From positions 1 through 8,972 of the forward strand of contig JAGNPA010000051.1 in NCBI GenBank assembly GCA_017989885.1: a stretch of 8,972 nt of DNA, given 5' to 3'. A model generated the notes under the pieces. That model ran no database searches, was not told where the DNA came from, and saw only the letters and a list, made by a program, of their open reading frames with translations. Source of the DNA: Aquabacterium sp. (GTDB lineage Bacteria; Pseudomonadota; Gammaproteobacteria; Burkholderiales; Burkholderiaceae_C). The translations under genes were made by a program, and so were the position numbers. Shown here one piece after another: positions 1 to 6,858 of the stretch. Position 1 is the stretch's first letter. Every line of letters starts with the position of its first letter.

Positions 1-2
1 TG

Positions 3-716
3 CTGGCCAGACGGCACAGCCGAAAGGGCCCCGATGCCGATCACCACTACGGACATCATCGGTACGAGACCGCGGCCTCGATGGTGCTGGGCGTGCTGCT
101 GTTGAGCGTGGGCGTGGGCATGCTGTGGAGTGCCGTGGGCAAGCTGAGTACGCCCGAGAGCATTCCCGACGTCAAGCCGATTGCGCTGTACGTGGCGGTG
201 TTCACGCTGCTGTCCAAGGAGTTCCTGTTCCGCTACATGCTCCATGCCGCCGAGCGCGTGCGCTCCAGCATGCTGGTGGCGAACGCCTGGCACGCACGCT
301 CGGACGCGGCATCGTCGCTGGTGGTGGCGCTGGGCATTGTGGGCAACCTGATGGGCTACCCCTTGCTCGACCCGGTGGCGGCGCTCATCGTGGGCTTCAT
401 GGTGGGGAAGATGGGCTGGGAGTTCGCCTGGAATGCCCTGAGCGACCTGATGGACCGATCGGCCACCCAGGAGCAGATCGATCAGATTCACACGCTGCTG
501 CGCGAGACGCCCGGCGTGGCGGGGGTGCATGACGTGCGCACACGCAAGATGGGCGACATGATCGTGGTGGACGCGCACCTGGAAGTGGACGGAGAACTGA
601 CCGTGCGCCAGGGACATGACATCGCTTCCGCCGCGCGTGAGCGGGTGATGGGCGCGCTGCCGGTGCTCGACGTGATGACCCACCTGGACCCGGTGGGGCA
701 CACCGAGCACGCCTGA
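3..716 (+). CDS. CDF family cation efflux transporter, 5' end missing
   Basis: C-terminal 237 residues of a cation diffusion facilitator, an inner-membrane proton-coupled exporter of divalent metals such as Zn, Fe, Mn, Co or Cd. The frame is open to the window edge, so the start lies outside. Visible in order: the cytoplasmic loop motif HHYGHHRYET (about residues 14-23 of the fragment), matching the HPYGHxRxE loop between TM2 and TM3; several hydrophobic helices; WHARSD (H97, D101), the HxxxD metal site of TM5; and, from about residue 150, the cytoplasmic ferredoxin-like domain (VHDVRTRKMGDMIVVDAHLEV) thought to sense metal during dimer closure. The TM2 half of the metal site is missing, so the substrate cannot be named. 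The gene ends 19 bases from the convergent cyclase gene, with no terminator hairpin between them. Family assignment is firm; the metal is unknown. Confidence 0.93.
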   Translation: MARRHSRKGPDADHHYGHHRYETAASMVLGVLLLSVGVGMLWSAVGKLSTPESIPDVKPIALYVAVFTLLSKEFLFRYMLHAAERVRSSMLVANAWHARSDAASSLVVALGIVGNLMGYPLLDPVAALIVGFMVGKMGWEFAWNALSDLMDRSATQEQIDQIHTLLRETPGVAGVHDVRTRKMGDMIVVDAHLEVDGELTVRQGHDIASAARERVMGALPVLDVMTHLDPVGHTEHA

Positions 717-735
717 CGGCCTGACACCCACGCGA

Positions 736-2007
736 TCAGGTCGACTGATTGCAAACGCGGTTGCGTCCCTGGTATTTGGCGTCGTACAGGGCGCCATCGG
801 CCAGGGCCAGCAGGTGTTCCACCTTCATTTCCGGGCGCGCCTCACACCAGGCCAGGCCCAGGCTGGCCGTGACCACGGTCGAGGTGGCGGAGCGTTCATG
901 CGGGATCTGGCAGCGTTCGACATGGGCGCGGACCTGCTCGGCCAGGGCCAGGGTGGCGTCCTCATCCAGGCCGGGAATGGCGGCAATGAACTCTTCTCCG
1001 CCGAAACGCGCCACGATCACACCCTGACCACTCAAGGTCTGCTTCATCACCTGGCAGACCTGCCTGAGGCAGGCGTCTCCGGCCGGATGCCCGTAGTGAT
1101 CGTTGAACTTCTTGAAGTGGTCCACATCGATCATCAGGATGGCCATGGGCGTGCGACCAAAGCTGGCGCGCTGCCACAGTTGCTGCATGGCCGATTCGAA
1201 ATGGCGCCGGTTGTAGAGGCCCGTGAGTTCGTCCACGCGTGACAGTTCACGCAAACGAACCTGCGTCTGGGTGAGGGAGCGGATCAGCCCCCGCTCGCGT
1301 TCGGTCAGTAGGAAGCGGCGACGCTCGTCGTTTTCAAGGGCGTAGTTGGCTGTCAGGGTGAAGGCTGCGCTGGCCAGCACCATCGACATCAGGGGCAGCA
1401 TCATGCGCTCGGGGAAGGAGGGCAGGGCCCAGACGCCGACCACGTGCAGGGTGAGCAAGATCAGTGAAAACGCCACGGCGTACCAGAAGCGCATGCGCTG
1501 CACGATGTTGCCGTAGGTGATGACCACCATGAAGCCGATGTGGTACAGGTAGGCCAAGGGGCTGTGGCTGTTCATCAGGATGAATGCCAGCACCGCTGCC
1601 GCAGCCAGGCCGCTGACCATGGCGATGGCCTCCAGGCCCAGGGGCGTGGCTTGGGACAGCCAGCGCACGCGACCGCTCTGGAAGGCAAGCAAGAAGAGCA
1701 GGGCAAGGGGTGTGAACACCAGCAAGCGCAAGGTCAGCGCCAGGTCGAACACGTCAGGCAGCATCAGGTAGTCGGCCACCAGGAAAACATTGAACACCAG
1801 CAAGGAGATGAAGCCACTCTTGACGATGTGTGCTCGCTTGGCCTCCAAACCTGCCTGCTGAAACTCACGCTCCAGCGCTACCGGAAACATCATGCCCGGG
1901 AAGCCTCGCTGCAGCAGGCCATCGATGATGGCGGTGCGCTCCGCGTCGCGTTGCGGGTCTGGCTCGGGTTCGGCGCCCAGGGGCAGGGTGGCGGTCAGGG
2001 TGTTCAT
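736..2007 (-). CDS. Membrane-anchored GGDEF diguanylate cyclase (downstream gene of pair)
   Basis: 423-residue protein predicted to condense two GTP into cyclic di-GMP at the cytoplasmic face of the inner membrane. A cytoplasmic N-terminus (1-62) is followed by about six hydrophobic helices (roughly 64-82, 90-108, 124-144, 152-168, 172-195, 202-222), a charged helical linker (223-257) and a C-terminal GGDEF domain (258-420). Catalytic features are present: DELTGLYNRRHF at 259-270, the metal-binding Asp in MIDVDHFKKFND (D294), GHPAGD, and RFGGEEF with GGEEF at 336-340. The RxxD inhibitory site that normally lies just before this motif reads GQGV (327-330), so product inhibition is probably absent. 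The membrane part matches no sensor family I can name but is shared with the upstream neighbour. The start ATG overlaps the upstream stop by 4 bases, with GGGGA 7 bases before it, so translation is probably coupled. No EAL domain is present. Confidence 0.95.
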   Translation of the reverse strand: MNTLTATLPLGAEPEPDPQRDAERTAIIDGLLQRGFPGMMFPVALEREFQQAGLEAKRAHIVKSGFISLLVFNVFLVADYLMLPDVFDLALTLRLLVFTPLALLFLLAFQSGRVRWLSQATPLGLEAIAMVSGLAAAAVLAFILMNSHSPLAYLYHIGFMVVITYGNIVQRMRFWYAVAFSLILLTLHVVGVWALPSFPERMMLPLMSMVLASAAFTLTANYALENDERRRFLLTERERGLIRSLTQTQVRLRELSRVDELTGLYNRRHFESAMQQLWQRASFGRTPMAILMIDVDHFKKFNDHYGHPAGDACLRQVCQVMKQTLSGQGVIVARFGGEEFIAAIPGLDEDATLALAEQVRAHVERCQIPHERSATSTVVTASLGLAWCEARPEMKVEHLLALADGALYDAKYQGRNRVCNQST

Positions 2008-3290
2008 GCGTCCATCCCCATGGCGACGACCCGGTTGCGTCCGCCATTTTTGGCCCGGTACAAGGCTTCGTCGGCTGCAGAGATCAGGCGCGTGGTGGTC
2101 GCGCCGGGTGCAGACGGGTTCATGGTGGCCACCCCGATGCTGACGGTCACGACAGCGTGGGTGCTGGACGTGGCGTGCAGCAGGTTGAGACCCTCGATGC
2201 CGCGCCGGATGCGCTCGGCCGCCCCGTGCACCGTCTGCAGGGAAGCGCCCGAGAGCACGGCGATGAACTCCTCGCCACCATAGCGCGCAATCAGGTCACC
2301 CGGGCCCCGCAGGCGTCGTTTCAAGGCACCCGCCACAGCCTTGAGGCAGGCATCGCCCATCGGGTGACCATAGCGGTCGTTGTAGGCCTTGAAGTGATCG
2401 ACGTCGATCATGATCAGGGCAACCTCGCCACCGTCACGCTGGTGTCGCGCCCAGACCTCGGCCAGGTGTTCGTCGAAATGACGGCGGTTGGCCACCTCGG
2501 TGAGCATGTCGCTGCGGGAGGCGTCGTGCAGTTCCTGATTGGCATCTTCCAGGTTCTTTAGCAGCAGGCGTTCGCGCAGGTGCAGCAGCCAGTTGAGGCG
2601 GTCGTCACGCTCCTGGCAGTAGCAACCGTAGAGGGTGAACACGATGGTGCAGACCAGCAGCAGGCCTGCCGGGATCAGGATGGGGGCCAAGTTGGCCGGC
2701 ATGTTGATGGCCGCGCCCACGAACAAGGCAATGATGATGGCATCGAGCACGGCGGCAGGGGCAAAGCGCATCCGCACGACGCTGTTGGAGAACATCGCAA
2801 TGGTGGCCAGGCTGCTGAGATAAGGCCCGGCCATGGGGTCGGTGCTGGACATGCACAGCCATGCGTTCATGGCGCAGGCCACAGTGGCCGGGAAGATCAA
2901 CAGCCACTCCCGCATCGCGGCCGATGCCAGTCGCGTCAGCAGGAACACCCCGACGAGGATGCCAGGCGTGAAGAGGAACAGGCGCAAGCGCAGCGCGAGA
3001 TCAAACTGATCGGGCACCAGCAACCAGTCGGACACCAACAGCCAGTTGAACATGAAGGCCACCAGCACACCGCTGATGAGCATGGTGCGAAGACGCTGAG
3101 GCCCTTCATCGGTGATGAAGGCTTTCTCCAGAGGCTCTGGCAAGCGCAGAGAGGGCTTGCCGTTGTTCAGCAAGCGTTCGACGTCTTCCGCGTCGATCGG
3201 CTCATCAACCTCGGGGCCAGGCACGGTCACGCCGAAACCGGAAGGCGTGAACTCGGTCGACTGAAAAGGGGAGGCGGAGAGGGCGGTCAT
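2004..3290 (-). CDS. Membrane-anchored GGDEF diguanylate cyclase (upstream gene of pair)
   Basis: 428-residue paralogue of the protein at 736-2007 and probably the first gene of their operon. The N-terminal 60 residues are hydrophilic and probably cytoplasmic; about six membrane helices fill roughly 68-222; a helical, charged linker (223-258) leads to the GGDEF domain (259-425). It keeps the cyclase residues: LTEVANRRHF, MIDVDHFKAYND (metal Asp D296), GHPMGD, and ARYGGEEF with GGEEF at 338-342. Before this motif the sequence is RGPGD (328-332): an Arg and an Asp are present, but one residue further apart than in the canonical RxxD inhibitory site. Shared membrane-domain landmarks with the paralogue are FDLALxLRLxxFTP and a NxVxRMRF segment. 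The ATG at 3290 has no strong Shine-Dalgarno before it, but no other start fits upstream. Its 5' end faces the divergent msh operon. Confidence 0.95.
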   Translation of the reverse strand: MTALSASPFQSTEFTPSGFGVTVPGPEVDEPIDAEDVERLLNNGKPSLRLPEPLEKAFITDEGPQRLRTMLISGVLVAFMFNWLLVSDWLLVPDQFDLALRLRLFLFTPGILVGVFLLTRLASAAMREWLLIFPATVACAMNAWLCMSSTDPMAGPYLSSLATIAMFSNSVVRMRFAPAAVLDAIIIALFVGAAINMPANLAPILIPAGLLLVCTIVFTLYGCYCQERDDRLNWLLHLRERLLLKNLEDANQELHDASRSDMLTEVANRRHFDEHLAEVWARHQRDGGEVALIMIDVDHFKAYNDRYGHPMGDACLKAVAGALKRRLRGPGDLIARYGGEEFIAVLSGASLQTVHGAAERIRRGIEGLNLLHATSSTHAVVTVSIGVATMNPSAPGATTTRLISAADEALYRAKNGGRNRVVAMGMDA

Positions 3291-3460
3291 CAGAACTGAC
3301 GCAAGACATCGGTCACTGCGTCGGATCGTAACGTGCCCATGTCGGCCTCAGTCTGCGTGGGCGTGGAGGCTTTCCCCTATAGGCGACATGATTCCAAGAC
3401 AGGCGTGCCAAATTCACGGCACCTCAGGCACGTTGCTGAGCGCATGCAGCACGGTGTTGC

Positions 3461-3474
3461 CATATTCGAACATG
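3461..3474. promoter_or_regulatory. Near-palindromic possible operator
   Basis: CATATTCGAACATG is symmetric at six of seven base pairs around a central TTCGAA. It lies between the divergent genes, about 35 bases upstream of the candidate msh promoter, a sensible site for a dimeric regulator. I do not recognise the protein that would bind. A 14-bp imperfect palindrome can occur by chance. Confidence 0.25.
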
Positions 3475-3508
3475 CAAGGGGTTCAACCTCTATCGCAGAC
3501 GATGCGCG

Positions 3509-3536
3509 ATGACATATGCTTTTAAACGGTTACATT
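3509..3536 (+). promoter_or_regulatory. Candidate sigma-70 promoter of the msh operon
   Basis: ATGACA at 3509-3514 matches the -35 consensus TTGACA at five of six bases. After 16 bases, TACATT at 3531-3536 matches TATAAT at four of six. The region is AT-rich within GC-rich DNA. Transcription would begin near 3543, giving a short leader of about 23 bases before the TTG start at 3566. If this is correct, the ATG at 3509 is part of the promoter and not a start codon. Consensus match only. Confidence 0.35.
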
Positions 3537-3555
3537 TTTCTTTATCGACAACAAA

Positions 3556-3560
3556 AGAAG
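3556..3560 (+). promoter_or_regulatory. Ribosome binding site supporting a TTG start for mshM
   Basis: AGAAG lies 5 bases before the TTG at 3566. No Shine-Dalgarno-like sequence precedes the ATG at 3509, so this site favours the TTG start. From the TTG the protein begins MSSLYLEHFRL, close to the usual MYLEHFxL beginning of ExeA/MshM proteins. Confidence 0.45.
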
Positions 3561-3565
3561 TTGAC

Positions 3566-5017
3566 TTGTCCTCTCTCTATCTTGAACACTTTCGATTGAC
3601 AGATGCTCCGTTCGGGATCACGCCCAACGGGAAGTTCTTTTTTGAGGGGCAGGCCAGAGGCGCCATCCTGGATGCCTTGCAACATGCCGTTCTGGACGAG
3701 GACGGCATCGTTGTGGTCGTGGGAGAGGTGGGCAGCGGCAAGACCATGTTGTGTCGCATGCTGGCAGAGCGCTTGCCGCGTGAACAGGTCGATCTGGTCT
3801 ACCTGGCCAACCCCTCGTTTGGTCCGCGCGAGATCTTGCAGTCATTGATTGCGGATTGGGGGCTGCAGCCTCCTGTCGATGGGCAGCCATTGGTGCTGAC
3901 CATTCAACAGGCCTTGCTGGAGCGTCACGTCCAAGGCCGTCGGGCTGTGGTGCTGATTGACGAGGCACAGGCGATGCCGCCCGAGTCGCTCGAAGAGATC
4001 AAACTGCTGTCCAACCTCGAAACGGCTCAGCACAAGCTGCTGCAAATCGTGCTGTTCGGTCAGCCCGAACTCGATGAGCTTCTGGCCTTGCCGAAGTTGC
4101 GTCAGGTGCGCGACCGCGTGGTGCACCGTTTCGAGTTGCAGCCCCTCAATGGCCCTGATGCGGCAGCCTACATCGAACATCGCTTGCGTCGCGCGGGGTG
4201 GCAGGGGGGCGCTTTGTTTGAGCCGCGCGCCATGAAGCAACTCACCGATGCTTCGGGGGGACGTATCCGCGCCCTCCACCTGCTGGCCGACAAGGCCTTG
4301 CTGGCAGCGTTTGCACAAGGCTCTCGACAGATCGGACGAGAGCATGTGCGCCTGGCAGTGGCAGAGTTTCAAGGTGCGGGGATGAAGCGGGCGGGTGCCA
4401 TGAATAACGCAAGGCATCACCCGTCGTTCTGGTTGGCGCTGGGTGCCCTGGCGACCCTGGGCTTGGGCGTTGGCGGGGCAGTCGGCTACGGGCTGGGCCA
4501 GCGCACGGCCACCGCTGCTGAGCGTGCCATCGCTGCACCCACATCTGCACCCACATTTGCCACTCTGTCTGCGACTGCAAGCCACCCTGTGCCGTCGGCC
4601 CTCCGAGCTGACCCAGACCGTGTCCCGGTCACGTCCGATCTGCAGCGTCGCTATGAAGCGGTGTCGCCCGATTTGCGCGACACCTTGCTGCGCACCCGCG
4701 CAGTGTTTGACGACCCCGCGCAGAACTTCTGGGTGGTGCAGGTGGCATTGGCTGACAACGCAGCAGGTGCGCGGCGTCTGGCGCAGCAGATCAAAGATGC
4801 GGGTGTTGAAGTCTGGTTGCAAGACCGGGTTTATCTTGCCAAATCAACGGGAATTGCGGTGAACGTCTGGGCCGTGTATGCAGGACGGTACACGGACAGC
4901 TCATCGGCCATGCAAAGCCTGCAAGAATGGCCTGCCTCACTTAAAACCTACAAACCTCTGCCGCGATCCCTGGTTCGCCTGCGTACAGAGGCTTACCCGG
5001 AGCGGATGCCGTCATGA
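3566..5017 (+). CDS. mshM: MSHA pilus biogenesis ATPase MshM (ExeA/GspA-like AAA+ protein with SPOR-like tail)
   Basis: 483 residues from the TTG at 3566; an ATG at 3509 in the same frame would add 19 residues encoded by AT-rich, promoter-like DNA. The AAA+ domain (about 1-268) has the ExeA-type opening YLEHFRLTDAPFGITP, Walker A GEVGSGKT (53-60), Walker B VVLIDEAQ (128-135), and a sensor-like strand before FGQPEL (164-169). A single membrane helix at about 287-311 follows, then an Ala/Pro-rich linker. At about 387-472 is a SPOR-like fold, WVVQVALAD...ARRLAQQIKDAG, with a second strand VWAVYAGRYTD. The ATPase would lie in the cytoplasm and the tail in the periplasm, where it could contact peptidoglycan. 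Classic MshM is roughly 280 residues without such a tail, whereas GspA/ExeA proteins carry a periplasmic peptidoglycan-binding part, so this protein looks intermediate. Naming follows the adjacent mshL, mshN and mshE. The stop overlaps mshL by 4 bases. Confidence 0.88.
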   Translation: MSSLYLEHFRLTDAPFGITPNGKFFFEGQARGAILDALQHAVLDEDGIVVVVGEVGSGKTMLCRMLAERLPREQVDLVYLANPSFGPREILQSLIADWGLQPPVDGQPLVLTIQQALLERHVQGRRAVVLIDEAQAMPPESLEEIKLLSNLETAQHKLLQIVLFGQPELDELLALPKLRQVRDRVVHRFELQPLNGPDAAAYIEHRLRRAGWQGGALFEPRAMKQLTDASGGRIRALHLLADKALLAAFAQGSRQIGREHVRLAVAEFQGAGMKRAGAMNNARHHPSFWLALGALATLGLGVGGAVGYGLGQRTATAAERAIAAPTSAPTFATLSATASHPVPSALRADPDRVPVTSDLQRRYEAVSPDLRDTLLRTRAVFDDPAQNFWVVQVALADNAAGARRLAQQIKDAGVEVWLQDRVYLAKSTGIAVNVWAVYAGRYTDSSSAMQSLQEWPASLKTYKPLPRSLVRLRTEAYPERMPS

Positions 5018-6858
5018 TGCGTTTGACCCAGACCACCAACATGTTCTCGATGGCCCGATGTAAACCCCTGGTGCTGCTTCTGGCCGTTGGCTTGGGTGCT
5101 TGCGCAATCAGGCAGCCCGAACCCAACGCCGGGCATCTGCGGCCACCCACAGCTGCGCCTGGTACGCCGCCCGCGCTGGTCAACACACCGCTGCTGCCGC
5201 CCCCGCCGAGCAGTGGACGGGCCAAGGCCGAAGTGTTCTCCGTCAGCGTGCACAACGTCGACATCCGCAGTTTGCTGTTTGCCATCGCTCGCGATGCCCG
5301 GCTCAATCTCGACATCCACCCTGACCTGACCGGCACAGTCAGCATGAACGCGATTGACCAGACGGTGACCGAGATTCTCGACCGCGCAGCCGTGCAGGCC
5401 AACATGCGCTATGAGATGGAGGGCCGCAACCTGTTTGTCATGCCGGATGCGCCTGTGCTCAAGCACTATCGGATTGACTACCTCAACGTGGCACGCGAGG
5501 CGCGCAGCGAAATCGGGGCCAGCACCAGCATCTCCCAGTCAAGTCGGGGCGGCACCAGCAACAGCTCCAGCACCGCACTGAGCAACACCTCCAGCAACCG
5601 TTTCTGGGAGACTCTGACCCAGAATCTCCGCGACCTGCTGCGCGAGACCGATAAGGTCATGCCAGAGGAGGGGGCACAAGCAGCCACGCCTGCCGTTGCT
5701 GCACCCGCCTCAGCTGCCGCAGCTCAAGTTGCGCAGGTGCTGGTTTCCGCAGTCACGCCTGGCGGTGCGGCCCCAGTCCCTGTTGCCCCGACGGCGGCCC
5801 CTGTGCGTTTTCGGGAGTCGGCCTCGGTGATTGCCAACCCGGAGTCTGGCGTCGTGTCAGTGCGTGCCACGTTCCGTCAGCACATGCGGGTGCGTGAGTT
5901 CATCGACCGTGTCATGAAGAGTGCGGGGCGCCAGGTGATGATCGAAGCGACCATCGTCGAGGTCAACCTCTCTGACGAGTATCAGCAGGGCATCAACTGG
6001 TCCATCGTCCGCAAGGGCGTGCCATTGCTGCAGATTGGACCGGCTGGCACCGCGATGCCTTCGGGCGTACCTGTCAGCGGTGTCATTCCCAGCATGCTGA
6101 ACTACACGCCATCGCGCGTGGGCAATGTCACCACACAGATTTTTGCGGCCTTGCGGCTGCTGGAGTCGTTCGGCAACACCAAAGTGCTCTCCAGCCCCAA
6201 GATCAGCGCCCTCAACAACCAGGCGGCGATGCTCAAGGTCACCGAGGATCTGGTGTATTTCACGCTGACGGGTAATTACACGCCCGGCACGTCAGGCTCG
6301 CCGCCCACGTTCACCATCACGTCCACACCCAACAATGTGTCGGTCGGACTGGTCATGAGCGTGATGCCCCAGGTAGGTGAGGGCGATGAGGTCACGCTGA
6401 TTCTGCGGCCCACGCTGTCACGCGTGGTGAGCTATGTGGAAGATCCAGCTGTGCCGATCTTCCTGTCCCAGGCCCGCAACGATGGGGTCAATCTCTCTGA
6501 GATTTCCAGCCGTATTCCCCAGATCCAGACACGCGAGATGGAGTCGGTCATCAAGGTTCGCTCGGGTGACACCGCGGTGCTCGGCGGTTTGATGCGTGAC
6601 GACGTATCAGGGAGCACGGATCAGACACCGGGCGTAGGCAATGTGCCGGGGCTGGGCGAGTTGTTCAAGTACAAGAAGAAATCGAGCAACAAGAGCGAGC
6701 TGGTGATTTTCCTGCGTCCGACGGTGGTGACCAGCGCCAGCCTGACGGGTGATCTCCAATCTTTTGAGCCTCACCTCAGCGAAGCCCTGCGTCCCATGCC
6801 CGATCGCATGCGCCTTGCCCCCGCAGCACCTGACACCTCTGGCGGAGGTCAGCCATGA
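5014..6858 (+). CDS. mshL: MSHA pilus secretin MshL (outer-membrane lipoprotein pore)
   Basis: 614-residue secretin that would form the multimeric outer-membrane channel for the pilus. The N-terminus is a lipoprotein signal with lipobox LGAC and acceptor Cys30. Internal Met10 or Met13 would give a more usual signal length, but the ATG at 5014 fits the 4-base overlap with mshM and has GGAG 11 bases upstream. An STN-type domain spans about 73-145 (VFSVSVHNVDIRSLLFAIAR), then an N-terminal secretin domain (about 150-305) interrupted by a Ser/Thr/Asn-rich stretch (169-195) and an Ala/Pro/Val-rich stretch (218-263). The secretin channel core spans about 308-572, including VMIEATIVEVNLSDEYQQGI, TKVLSSPKISALNNQAAMLK, RSGDTAVLGGL and the family signature VPGLGELFKYKKKS...SELVIFLRP. 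The architecture fits MshL/BfpB-type secretins with low-complexity loops. Its neighbours and overlaps place it in the pilus operon. Confidence 0.95.
   Translation: MMRLTQTTNMFSMARCKPLVLLLAVGLGACAIRQPEPNAGHLRPPTAAPGTPPALVNTPLLPPPPSSGRAKAEVFSVSVHNVDIRSLLFAIARDARLNLDIHPDLTGTVSMNAIDQTVTEILDRAAVQANMRYEMEGRNLFVMPDAPVLKHYRIDYLNVAREARSEIGASTSISQSSRGGTSNSSSTALSNTSSNRFWETLTQNLRDLLRETDKVMPEEGAQAATPAVAAPASAAAAQVAQVLVSAVTPGGAAPVPVAPTAAPVRFRESASVIANPESGVVSVRATFRQHMRVREFIDRVMKSAGRQVMIEATIVEVNLSDEYQQGINWSIVRKGVPLLQIGPAGTAMPSGVPVSGVIPSMLNYTPSRVGNVTTQIFAALRLLESFGNTKVLSSPKISALNNQAAMLKVTEDLVYFTLTGNYTPGTSGSPPTFTITSTPNNVSVGLVMSVMPQVGEGDEVTLILRPTLSRVVSYVEDPAVPIFLSQARNDGVNLSEISSRIPQIQTREMESVIKVRSGDTAVLGGLMRDDVSGSTDQTPGVGNVPGLGELFKYKKKSSNKSELVIFLRPTVVTSASLTGDLQSFEPHLSEALRPMPDRMRLAPAAPDTSGGGQP

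Larger units (their letters stand above)
3291..3565. other. Divergent intergenic region between cyclase pair and msh operon
   Basis: About 275 bases with no convincing gene. It must carry promoters for the minus-strand cyclase pair and the plus-strand pilus operon. The stretch 3509-3565 is clearly AT-richer than its surroundings, as expected of a promoter and leader. Structures seen: a 5-bp inverted repeat GTGCC/GGCAC with an 8-base loop (3405-3422), a near-palindrome CATATTCGAACATG (3461-3474), and a candidate sigma-70 promoter (3509-3536). I found no clear promoter for the cyclase direction and no recognisable riboswitch. Confidence 0.7.

Noticed and set aside
717..735. Possible bidirectional terminator between the convergent CDF and cyclase genes
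   Set aside because: The 19-base gap has no stem-loop or T-run, only a short repeated GCCTGAC near the CDF stop.
1540..2283. Plus-strand open frame (247 codons) spanning both cyclase genes
   Set aside because: Gln/Gly/His-rich shadow crossing the junction of two real minus-strand genes; no motif.
2580..3299. Plus-strand open frame (239 codons) opposite the upstream cyclase gene
   Set aside because: Extremely rich in Gln, His, Gly and Glu, as expected from reading a membrane-protein gene backwards; no domain is visible.
3390..3420. Sigma-54-type promoter for the cyclase genes on the minus strand
   Set aside because: A TGGCAC half-site is present, but the required GC at the -12 position is absent at the correct spacing.
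3291..3565. Cyclic di-GMP riboswitch in the msh leader
   Set aside because: I see no GEMM-like conserved core, and the likely leader before the TTG is too short.
4534..4561. Short direct repeat GCACCCACAT in mshM
   Set aside because: Two nearby copies encode the Ala/Pro/Thr-rich linker, ordinary low-complexity coding sequence and not a functional repeat array.
3842..4822. Long minus-strand open frame (326 codons) opposite mshM
   Set aside because: The translation is rich in Cys, His, Gln and Arg with no domain, and it lies antisense to a clear AAA+ gene. High-GC coding DNA commonly leaves such open antisense frames.
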